DNA from: JAGOUN01 sp040389005 | GTDB lineage: Bacteria > Pseudomonadota > Gammaproteobacteria > JAGOUN01 | DNA: 64,000 nt | Reading direction: 5' to 3' | Assembly (NCBI GenBank): GCA_040389005.1 | Contig: JAZKAS010000014.1 | Location: 48,231-112,230 of the forward strand | In this document: positions 18,109 to 26,700 of the stretch, piece after piece | Numbering within the stretch: position 1 is the first letter of the stretch | Layout: the number at the start of each line of letters is the position of its first letter | Made by a program: the position numbers and the translations under genes | Notes under the pieces: model-generated | The model's input: only the letters and a program-made list of their open reading frames with translations | Database searches by the model: none | What the model was told of the DNA's origin: nothing

Positions 18109-19179
18109 ATGCATAGGAAATTTTTCATCATTGGCGGTCGCTTGGCTGTTACATTCACTATCGCCATACCTGCGGTGTCCCTATCGTTTACGTCGCCGAT
18201 AAATTCTACTGACATCCAAAGCAATCTTCAGTCTGCTTTTACATCAAACACTCAAGGCCTGCAAAGCATCACATGCCCTGCCGTGACGGAAATACCTATC
18301 CCAAAAACTTCGACTCCGACAATGAATACTACGAGTTCTCTAACTTATCAACCTATATCGACCAACAATGCTTGTCTTTCTCAACTAAGCGCAAGCGGCG
18401 GCACGCCAACATATTCATTTAAATCAGCGAACATTGCCACGGCGTCTGAAAGAGGTTACAAAATAATATGCACTTATACTGCAACGTCAGGAAGCTCAAC
18501 ATGCCCTCTTGCCTATGAGGCAGCAGTTGCTTCAGCTCCCGTCACCCCTAGTATTTGGTCTCATTATCACTGCCACCTTAAAACGAGAATACAAATTTGT
18601 ACGGCTAGGAATTTCTTGAACTGTCTTTTTAAAGTCACAGAGCTAACCACCCAAAAAACCAAGACCTCAATAGAAAACAAATACGATTCTGATGAGATAA
18701 CCCCCTCACCAGGCACTCATTCTATCGGCCGTCGAGATTATTGCGCCGAAATAAGCGAGGACTATACTTCAGAAGAAAACACAAGCCATACCAGGACAGA
18801 CACACCTCCAACGGCAACAGGGAACAATATCGCACAAATAAGACAAAATTACTCATCGAGCGCGACTTCTTGCCCTATTTTTACGAGTAATAATTACAGC
18901 GCAAACGAAGTGACCCAGTTTTCAGGATTCAGCGCTATATACCCCACACCCTGCTCTTCTAGCAAGCTTCCTGTACTTAACAACTGCACAATGACAGGCC
19001 GCACACCCTCTCAAATAAACTGCTTTTACGCGAATGATGATCAATGCGTTTTCACTTACGAGTCTAACACTCCTGTTATACCGACTGGGCAACATTGGTC
19101 TTGGAAGCAGGACAGAGTAGAAGCTGTTCGCTGCTTTCAATCTATCAATGATTGCGCAATGTTTTTAAGTAATAATTAG
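18109..19179 (+). CDS. Secreted Cys-rich hypothetical protein
   Basis: The 356-residue product has a signal-like N-terminus (MHRKFFIIGGRLAVTFTIAI, then a small-residue stretch to about residue 28). The mature part is Ser/Thr-rich with about 15 cysteines, in the same style as the gene at 17105, though the two do not align over long stretches by eye. A good AAGGA site lies seven bases before the ATG. I recognise no family. The three neighbouring exported Cys-rich products suggest a shared envelope or extracellular role. Confidence is fair that it is a real gene because of the signal peptide and the ribosome-binding site. Confidence 0.75.
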   Translation: MHRKFFIIGGRLAVTFTIAIPAVSLSFTSPINSTDIQSNLQSAFTSNTQGLQSITCPAVTEIPIPKTSTPTMNTTSSLTYQPISTNNACLSQLSASGGTPTYSFKSANIATASERGYKIICTYTATSGSSTCPLAYEAAVASAPVTPSIWSHYHCHLKTRIQICTARNFLNCLFKVTELTTQKTKTSIENKYDSDEITPSPGTHSIGRRDYCAEISEDYTSEENTSHTRTDTPPTATGNNIAQIRQNYSSSATSCPIFTSNNYSANEVTQFSGFSAIYPTPCSSSKLPVLNNCTMTGRTPSQINCFYANDDQCVFTYESNTPVIPTGQHWSWKQDRVEAVRCFQSINDCAMFLSNN

Positions 19180-19277
19180 AGAGAGTTCGATCTGCAGAAT
19201 TTGCTTGTTACATTGCATTGGATATTGGATTTATTTACTATGATGCACTACAGGTTACAGTTATAGAGGATTTTTAA

Positions 19278-19463
19278 ATGACACCTAAAAAAACATTAGC
19301 AACACTTCTAATACTATCGACTTTAATTGGATCTCATGAAGTTTATGCTGATTACAGCGATTGCTCTTGTTCATCGCAAGCAGCTCTCGATTGCACTTCC
19401 CGTGATTCCAGTATGCCATGCGCAATCACGTCAAGTGGAGTATGTGTACAAGGCTGCTCATAA
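19278..19463 (+). CDS. Small secreted Cys-rich peptide
   Basis: The 61-residue product has a signal peptide of about 24 residues (ending EVYA) and leaves a mature peptide of about 37 residues. It has six cysteines: CSC, LDC, MPC, GVC and GCS. Six cysteines could make three disulfides, as in toxins, bacteriocin-like peptides or small envelope proteins. AGAGGA lies seven bases before the ATG. It is the third member of the plus-strand group between nuoD and nuoE. No family is recognised and the role is unknown. Confidence 0.65.
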   Translation: MTPKKTLATLLILSTLIGSHEVYADYSDCSCSSQAALDCTSRDSSMPCAITSSGVCVQGCS

Positions 19464-19565
19464 TACAGACGTCCTGTAACTTGACTGAATGATTGTAAGC
19501 CTTTGAGAAAATGGATCACCCGGTCGATGGCGTGGGACGACACACAGTGAAGTACACGAAAATAT

Positions 19566-20824
19566 CTAACGATCAATCTCTCCAAACACAATATCCTGAC
19601 TCGATAAAATCGCCACGACGTCTGCGAGCATATGTCCGCGACACATTTCATCTAAGCTTNNNNNNNNNNATGTGCGAAACCTGGAGCACGTATTTTCATC
19701 CGATACGGTTTATTCGCACCATCGGACACTAAGTAAATGCCAAATTCACCTTTGGGATGTTCGATCGCAGAATAACATTCGCCTTCAGGCACACAAAAAC
19801 CTTCGGTGAATAATTTAAAGTGATGAATCAATGATTCCATATTACTTTTCATCGCGACGCGTGACGGTGGGGTAATTTTATGATGATCCGCAAGCACAGG
19901 ACCTGGATTTTCACGCAACCAATTAACACATTGTTCGATAATTTTATTGGACTGACGCATTTCTTCTACACGCACGAGATAACGATCATAGCAATCGCCA
20001 TTTGTCCCTACAGGAATATCAAACTGCAATTTATCGTAAACTTCGTAGGGTTGTTTTTTGCGTAAATCCCACGCAACACCCGACCCACGCAACATCGGGC
20101 CAGTGAATCCTAAGGCAATTGCACGCTCAGGAGAAACAACGCCAATACCCACGGTACGCTGTTTCCAAATACGATTATCTGTTAATAAAGTTTCATATTC
20201 ATCAATACATTTCGGAAAACGTTTTACAAAATCTTCAATAAATTCTAATAAAGACCCTTGCCGTGCATCATTTATAGCATTGAGTTCACGTTGACTGCGC
20301 AAAGCCGAAGAAGCATATTGCGGCATGCGTGAAGGCAAATCACGGTGCACGCCACCGGGACGATAATACGTTGCGTGCATACGCGCACCGGAAACGGCTT
20401 CGTAACAATCCATGAGATCTTCGCGTTCACGAAAGGTATAAAGAAACATAGTCATCGCACCAAGATCTAAACCATGCGCGCCTAACCAAAGTAAATGATT
20501 TAAAAGTCGGGTGATTTCATCAAACATAACACGAATATATTGTGCGCGTTCCGGCACTTGCACACCGAGTAATTTTTCAATGGCGAGTACATACGCGTGT
20601 TCGTTACACATCATCGACACATAATCTAAACGATCCATATAACCAATACTTTGATTATACGGCTTTGTTTCGACTAATTTTTCTGTGCCGCGATGCAATA
20701 ATCCGATGTGGGGATCAGCACTTAAAACAACTTCACCGTCTAATTCTAACATTAAACGCAATACACCGTGCGCGGCAGGATGTTGTGGACCGAAATTTAA
20801 GGTGTAACTTTTAGTTTCCGGCAT
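19566..20824 (-). CDS. nuoD: NADH-quinone oxidoreductase subunit D (contains gap)
   Basis: This complex I subunit of about 420 residues is related to [NiFe]-hydrogenase large subunits and forms the quinone-binding pocket together with NuoB. It begins MPETKSYTLNFGPQHPAAHG, where the conserved histidine region lies, and continues with HIGLLHRGTEKL and DYVSMMCNEHAY. A 10-base N run (19660-19669) separates APGFAH from the C-terminal end SLDEMCRGHMLADVVAILSS, which closes in GEIDR. The frame is off by one across the nominal gap, so the real gap is a few bases shorter or longer. The ATG at 20824 is preferred because GAGG lies nine bases upstream. It overlaps the end of nuoC by 14 bases. Confidence 0.93.
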
Positions 20825-21540
20825 AACGTTCATCCTCACGAATTATTTTAGGCACAAGCACGCGCGGTTCAATATCCACCGGCTCATAAATTACCTTGCC
20901 TTGCTCTGCATCATAACGCACTTCAACAAATCCACTTAATGGAAAATCTTTTCGAAACGGATGGCCTTCAAACCCATAATCAGTGAGAATTCTGCGTAGA
21001 TCAGGATGATTTGTAAAAACAACACCGAACATGTCGAACGCTTCTCGCTCGAACCAATTCGCAGCAGGCCAGATATCATTAACAGAAGTAATTNNNNNNN
21101 NNNAGAAAAATTTTGATGCGTAATCGTTGATTGTTGGTTAGCGATAATAAATGATAGACGACGGCGAAACGTTGACGATGATCAGGCGTGGTATCAAGCC
21201 TCTCGGCGACGTGCAGAGGTCCTACTGGGGGATGGGTGCACGAGCCGAGAGAGCTTGACACTGCGCCGCTTGCAACGACTGCAACACCCCGATCAAATCC
21301 CTGTGACGTTGCAGATTGTGTTTCCCATTCCGCCTCACCATACGTTAAATAATCAACAACCGTCACATCGATTAATTGTTTAAATTCAAATGCAGGTTCA
21401 TCACGTAAAGCTACACAAGTAGCTGCAAGATCCAAAGAGTGTAATACAATCGTAACTTCATCGAGCACTTCTTGGCACTTAACAAGCACGCCTGAAAAAC
21501 GTTCACGCAAATGAATAGCAAGAGACACAGAATCTGTCAT
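20811..21540 (-). CDS. nuoC: NADH-quinone oxidoreductase subunit C (contains gap and palindromic insert)
   Basis: This complex I subunit (30 kDa type) has the N-terminal part through RFAVVYHLLSLTNNQRLRIKIF, then a 10-base N run (21094-21103). The remainder from SVNDIWPAANWFEREAFDMF to DIEPRVLVPKIIRED is visible. The NuoC signature HPDLRRILTDYGFEGHPFRKDFPL is present in full. The frame changes across the nominal gap, so the gap size is wrong rather than the gene broken. Codons about 95-116 are formed by a 63-bp GC-rich palindrome (21195-21257) that keeps the frame. It overlaps nuoB by one base and nuoD by 14. Confidence 0.9.
21195..21257. repeat. 63-bp palindromic element inside nuoC
   Basis: The left arm (21195-21215, ending CGACGTGCA) and right arm (21237-21257, TGCACGAGCCGAGA then GAGCTTG) are near-perfect reverse complements around a 21-base centre. 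It is about two-thirds GC in an AT-rich neighbourhood. Its length is exactly 21 codons, so it stays in frame. Confidence 0.75.
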
Positions 21541-22028
21541 TATTTCTGTTCTCCCTTGCGAGATAAGACGGTTTGACGTTTAATTTTATTTTGTAATTGC
21601 AGCACGCCATAAATCAACGCTTCTGCGGTAGGCGGGCAACCCGGCACATAAATATCGACAGGCACAATGCGATCACAACCGCGTACAACCGAATAAGAAT
21701 AGTGATAATAACCACCCCCATTCGCACACGATCCCATGGAAATTACCCATTTAGGTTCTGCCATTTGATCGTACACTTGTCGTAATGCTGGCGCCATTTT
21801 ATTACATAACGTTCCTGCAACAATCATCACATCGGATTGTCGTGGACTCGGACGAAACACAACCCCAAATCGATCGAGATCATAACGATTTGCCCCTGCT
21901 TGCATCATTTCGACTGCACAACACGCGAGCCCAAATGTCATGGGCCATAAAGAACCCGTGCGCGCCCAATCAACAATTTGATCGACAGTGGTTGTAATGA
22001 AACCCGGATTGCCGGTTTTTATTCCCAT
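21540..22028 (-). CDS. nuoB: NADH-quinone oxidoreductase subunit B
   Basis: This 162-residue subunit carries the N2 [4Fe-4S] cluster that donates electrons to quinone. The ligand cysteines are visible in GLACCAVEMM (two adjacent), GSCANGGG and VPGCPPTAEAL. The start is set at MGIKTGNPGF because AAGGTGG lies six bases upstream. A longer frame exists but would overlap nuoA further. It overlaps the end of nuoA by ten bases and shares one base with nuoC. Confidence 0.96.
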   Translation of the reverse strand: MGIKTGNPGFITTTVDQIVDWARTGSLWPMTFGLACCAVEMMQAGANRYDLDRFGVVFRPSPRQSDVMIVAGTLCNKMAPALRQVYDQMAEPKWVISMGSCANGGGYYHYSYSVVRGCDRIVPVDIYVPGCPPTAEALIYGVLQLQNKIKRQTVLSRKGEQK

Positions 22029-22349
22029 TCTAAACCACCTTTTTTCCACTCATAAATAAACCCAACGACTAATACGCCGNNNNNNNNNNAGTTGACGAAA
22101 TACAACGGCCCAGGGTACGAGAAATGCAGTTTCTAAATCAAATACAATAAATAAAATAGCGACGAGATAAAATCGTACGTCAAAGGGCAAACGCGCAGTT
22201 CCAACAGGCTCAAATCCACATTCATACGTTGAAAGTTTTGCAGCGTTCGGCGCTTTTGGACTAATGATCCAAGCAATCACGGGCAATGCAATACCGATGG
22301 CAAAACCCACTGCAATGAAAACGAGAATGGCAAAATAATTTTCTAACAT
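22019..22349 (-). CDS. nuoA: NADH-quinone oxidoreductase subunit A (contains gap)
   Basis: This three-helix membrane subunit is the first gene of the operon. The N-terminal part to FLVPWAVVFRQ, with YECGFEPVGTAR and the acidic FDLETAF helix, is clear. A 10-base N run (22080-22089) follows. The last helix and tail (GVLVVGFIYEWKKGGLEWE) continue in a different frame, ending at 22019. So the nominal gap size shifts the frame and the gene is probably intact. It lies downstream of tRNA-Leu and secG. Confidence 0.92.
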
Positions 22350-22373
22350 TATTGGACATCTGCCTTATTGAAA

Positions 22374-22400
22374 TGGGCAGGCACAAGGCACAGCCCATAC
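22374..22400. repeat. Dispersed short repeat, intergenic (nuoA-tRNA)
   Basis: The sequence tgggcaggcacaaggcacag then cccatac is an imperfect palindrome. It matches the pattern GGGCAnGCACAAGGC...GCCC(C)TAC also seen at 22897-22923, 52281-52307 and 52947-52972. Confidence 0.55.
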
Positions 22401-22414
22401 AACTTTTTATAATT

Positions 22415-22499
22415 TGGTGTCGGCGGCGAGACTCGAACTCGCACAGCTTGCGCCACTACCACCTCAAGGTAGCGTGTCTACCAATTCCACCACGTCGAC
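22415..22499 (-). tRNA. tRNA-Leu (anticodon GAG)
   Basis: This is an 85-base class II tRNA with encoded CCA. The D-stem is GTG/CAC, the anticodon stem CTACC/GGTAG has loop TTGAGGT (anticodon GAG), and the T-arm is GCGAG-TTCGAGT-CTCGC. It is located between secG and nuoA, as in many gammaproteobacteria. The acceptor stem (GTCGACG against CGCCGAC) has one A-C mismatch at pair 5-68. Confidence 0.95.
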
Positions 22500-22539
22500 A
22501 TTTTTTTTACTCAAAAAACCATTGTAATCGATTTTTAAA

Positions 22540-22875
22540 TTAAATCGAAGGTTTAATCGGTGCTGCAGGTGCGTTTGAATTCACTTGTTTCACCGGTATC
22601 GTTAATCCAGGGATATCGTCCTCCTTTTGAGCATCCGCCGCATTATGCGCGGCAAGATACGTCAAAATAATACTGGTTGCAAAAAAAGCAATCGCCAAGC
22701 CACCAGTTAATTTATATAAAAACCCTTTTGAACCACGACTACCAAACACTGTGCCCGATGCCCCAGAACCAAACGCAGCTCCGGCAGTTGCGCCCTTGCC
22801 TTGTTGTAAAAGCACTAATGCAATTAAACAAATCGCTATTAACACATGAAAAATCAAAATAATCTGCACGCCCAT
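22540..22875 (-). CDS. secG: Protein-export membrane protein SecG
   Basis: This 111-residue accessory subunit of the SecYEG translocon has two membrane helices (about residues 3-23 and 53-73). The loop LLQQGKGATAGAAFGSGASG carries the family signature. The tail is Asn/Ala/Pro-rich. It lies three bases after tpiA and upstream of tRNA-Leu and nuoA, the classic order. Confidence 0.93.
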   Translation of the reverse strand: MGVQIILIFHVLIAICLIALVLLQQGKGATAGAAFGSGASGTVFGSRGSKGFLYKLTGGLAIAFFATSIILTYLAAHNAADAQKEDDIPGLTIPVKQVNSNAPAAPIKPSI

Positions 22876-22878
22876 CTG

Positions 22879-23661
22879 CTATTTCCTCTTTAGTTCGGGA
22901 CAGGCACCAGGCGCAGCCCCTACAGCATTAATAATTCCAATAAAAGATTCCGCGACTAGCGAAGCGCCACCGACTAAAGCTCCATCAATATCAGGCTGAG
23001 ATAATAATCCCGCCGCATTATCGGGCTTGACACTTCCGCCATATAAAATCTGCATTCTTTGTGCAACTGCATTGCCCAACCATGCAGCTAATTTTTCGCG
23101 AATAAACGCATGCACGGTTTGCGCTAATTCAGGGGTTGCCGTTTTTCCTGTGCCAATCGCCCAAACAGGCTCGTACGCTAATACCAACGGTGCTGGATTA
23201 ATTTTCGGCTCATGAAAAATTGCCGATAATTGACGTTCAATCACTTCAAACGTTTGACCCGCTTCACGCTCTTGTAACGTTTCTCCGACACACAGCATTG
23301 GTGTTAAACCATTCGCTTGCGCCGCAATCACTTTTTGTCGGCACGTATCGTCTGTCTCAAAATAACTCTCACGTCGTTCAGAATGACCGATTAATACATA
23401 ATCACAACCGCATTCTTTCAACATCGCCGCCGATATTTCACCGGTATAAGCGCCTTGATCATGCGCATCCATCGTTTGCGCACCTAATTTTATCGCGCTG
23501 CCCGTTAATAAAGTTTGCGCTTGCGACAAAAATACAAATGGCGGGAACACCGCTATTGTTACGGATGATGGCTGAATCGCCAACAAACCAGGCAAAATCT
23601 GCGCAACAAACGCACGCGAACCGTGCATTTTCCAATTACCCGCAATCAAAGGAACTCGCAT
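22879..23661 (-). CDS. tpiA: Triosephosphate isomerase
   Basis: This 260-residue TIM-barrel enzyme interconverts dihydroxyacetone phosphate and glyceraldehyde-3-phosphate. The catalytic residues are visible: lysine in GNWKMHG (about residue 11), histidine in VLIGHSERRE (about 95), and glutamate in LAYEPVWAIGTGK (about 167). The phosphate-binding YGGSVKPDNA and GALVGGASL are present. The last ~14 residues (after GIINAV) are encoded by a dispersed repeat (22897-22923) and exceed the usual C-terminus. Confidence 0.97.
   Translation of the reverse strand: MRVPLIAGNWKMHGSRAFVAQILPGLLAIQPSSVTIAVFPPFVFLSQAQTLLTGSAIKLGAQTMDAHDQGAYTGEISAAMLKECGCDYVLIGHSERRESYFETDDTCRQKVIAAQANGLTPMLCVGETLQEREAGQTFEVIERQLSAIFHEPKINPAPLVLAYEPVWAIGTGKTATPELAQTVHAFIREKLAAWLGNAVAQRMQILYGGSVKPDNAAGLLSQPDIDGALVGGASLVAESFIGIINAVGAAPGACPELKRK
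22897..22923. repeat. Dispersed short repeat forming the tpiA 3' end
   Basis: The sequence cgggacaggcaccaggcgca then gcccctac has the same layout as the intergenic repeats at 22374 and 52281. It lies inside the last codons of tpiA (VGAAPGACP). Confidence 0.55.
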
Positions 23662-23775
23662 ATTACTGCCGTTAAACTACTAGGGGAGCGATTCTACAAG
23701 ATATTCGACAAAACGGAAAGCGGAAAAACGGGCAACTATAAGCGGAGATCGCCTTTACTACGTTGCACCCTCTCT

Positions 23776-26700
23776 CTAAGGCCCAGGAGAATATCTGGAT
23801 CTATTCATACTCTTCTCTTCTTTTCTTTCTTCCGCAAGCGCTTGACGCTCTCCAAGTGTTTTAACCAGATCATCCTTTTTATGTTGATTCGTTTCTTTGA
23901 CGATTGTGTTTTGCTCGGTTAAACTCGTAGCAGTTACCGCCTTAGTTTCCCTCTGTTCTTTTATTTTTTCGTAGTTCACTGTTGCTTCAGCACTTTTATC
24001 TTTTGCCGCGACAATACCCATTGTTCTTTGTTTAACATCCTCATCAGCTTCAACCGCTTTTTCCCAAGCTGTCGCTGCTTTGCTGCCCCCTCGATTATCC
24101 AAAGTTTCGTTTAATGTTTTTTGCATCCTTGCATCGTTATCAATCTGAGTAAGAAGCTCTATTGCCCGAACTTGAGTAATAGGAGGAGGTGCAATAATAA
24201 TACCTATTGGCGGCTCATTATTATCCGCTATCGCTTGAACAATAGATAATGCATGTTTCCATGGCTCAGCCTCGGCAATACCCTTGGCAGCGAGAATTCT
24301 TTGGAAATCTGCGTTACCCTTTGCTTGTTTATAAAGAACTTCTGCGCGAACTACATCCAGCTCTGACCTAAAAATACGCGTCATCGCTTTAGGAAGTTCA
24401 GCGGCAATTTCGCTCTCAAGCTGCGCAGGACTCAATCCTTTTTTATCGTAAATTTTTTGTATTTCAACATCTTCATTAATCAGTTTAATATAATCCTCTG
24501 CGCGCGCTTTTTGAATTTCATTTCCCGCAATAGCAGCCGGCACACGTTTAGCAATAATATCTGCAGCAGTAACAAGACGCACTCGCGCATCATCTTCCGC
24601 AGCTCCCGCAATAGCTCCAAGCTTACGAAGCTCAGCAGGCTTCTCCTTGCGGTATTTGACAAGTTTTCCCTCAAGCTCTACCACTTCATTCTCTGTGTCT
24701 GTCTTTTTTTGCTTCGCGACGTCTTCAGTTGCTTGACTAAACAACTGTGCAAGTGGGTCTGTTTCTTTTTCCAATCTTGCCAAAAGAGAACCCGCACGCT
24801 TAACAAGCTCCGCTTCTTCAGGGGAAAGCTGAAGATCTTTTACAACCTCAATAACCGCTTTTAGATTTTCGATAGCCTCTGTTTTAGGATCAAATGACCT
24901 AAGCGCGCTCTTGGTGTTTTCTTTACATATATCTGCAAGCTTCAAATGTTTTGCTTGCCTATCAGCTATGATTTGAATACTAGCCAATTCATTTTGTACC
25001 AGTTGAATGACAACATCGCGCATGTCATTCGCACTCACGACAATGGAAGGTTCATTCGCAGATAAACCGTCAGGCCTAAACTGTATGGTATCAATAGTTT
25101 CAACTTGCTCAATAACATCTTCTTTTGTTACATCATCTTTTTTTGTTACGGCAGTTTTAATACGCGTAGTCGTAAATGATTTTTCATGCTTCAAATGCTC
25201 ATAAAGTTTTTCGATGACAGGGTTTTGTTTAATATTTTTGTTAGTACTCTGTTGCGTTTGCTGCACTAATGGGTCGTTATAAATTGCAGTGGCATTGGCA
25301 GGATCATTAGCCGCTGCATGGCGTATATTTTCATATGCAATGTTAGCCTTCATAACATCTGGTTTGCGATCAATTGCTGCCTCAAGAGAAGCTTCATCAT
25401 CAGCGACATAGCCATTAAGAACTTTTGCTAAATCAGAATGTTGACGAAGAAGAGGCGTTACCTGCTCGATTACAGCCGGATCAGTAAAAATCTCTACCAA
25501 GCGCTCGGGTTTAAGCCTGCGCAGCTCAACGATAATTTCATCAACGTTTGCGTGACGAGATGCCCCCGCCCAAGGAACATTTAACAAAACAGGAATATGA
25601 CGACCTAGAGCCTGTAACAGCTCTGGGTGAGCATGAATACCTTCTGCAAATATCCTTATTTGCTCCTGATTAGCAAGAGTCGCCATGGCGATCTCTTTAA
25701 CTTGAAGCTTCGTTGTCTTATTTTTAAGAATATCCAAACGCGCAGTCTCTCGAGCATTTTTCAATACTCTCTCAGCTGCACTCACCGCAGGAAGTGTAGC
25801 GACGGAACGATAAATGGCTTTTTTCATGACCGGATGTGTATTAATAGCTGCTAAGGGATTTCTTGCAATCACTGGCTGAATAGCTGTTCGCAAAGAGGTA
25901 GGCGCCACTCCCGCATGAGCTTCTAATTGATTATCTGGCACGTCATCAATTATTTTATTAATGACCGTTTGGAATTCGAACGGATGCGCCACGAATGCAG
26001 CACGCAGTGTTGCTTCAACCTTCAGAGGATCACGAAGATCGTCAAGCACCTTATCCGTATCAGGAGGAAAAACAGGCANNNNNNNNNNGCTGCAATACTC
26101 TTCAATCGAGGATCCCCTGGATCCATGATATTAACAATCAACGCACCACACACTGCGAGATCTACTTTTGCAATCTCTTTAATCTCTTTTGCGGTAAGTT
26201 TTCCAACTTCAGCCGTGATTGCAGTTGCCATCACTCTATTATGACGAGCACGCGTACTTGCGAAGACGGCAAATGGATTTGCGCCAAGTGCACGCTCCAT
26301 TGCCAGATGAGGCAGAGAATCCTTCGCCAGCACATCTCGAATAGCATTTCCTGCCGCACGTCTCAGTAAGGCATTAGGATTGCTTAATGCTGCTTTTAAC
26401 ACTTTTTGCGCTTGCACAGGCTCATTCAACATAGCGCGTGCCTCAGCCAACGTCGCCGGAGTTTGAGGTGCAACTTTCAGAGGTATACAAGCAGCAATCG
26501 TATCTTTAAACGCATTATCACCTTTAACAACCAACTCCGCCAAAACATCAAAATCCATTTGCTGAATAATAGCAACTCTTGCCAATTCGTTTGCCTCATT
26601 GAGAGGGCCAGTTGTCGTTGGCTCGTTCACAACTTGCGTCAATGCTCCTATCACCATATTTCGTGCTGCGATAGAGGCACCAGGATTCACTTGCATTGCA

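Noticed and set aside
21033..21093. nuoC as a frameshifted pseudogene
   Set aside because: Translation right up to the N run gives perfect NuoC sequence on both sides; the shift comes only from the nominal gap length.
22019..22089. nuoA ending early with RRISRWVYL
   Set aside because: The true last helix and YEWKKGGLEW tail follow in another frame after the gap, so the short end is an artefact.
24457..24864. Plus-strand open frame opposite the giant gene
   Set aside because: Its Arg/Asn/Phe/Cys-rich composition is that of an antisense shadow, and it lies fully within a strong minus-strand gene.
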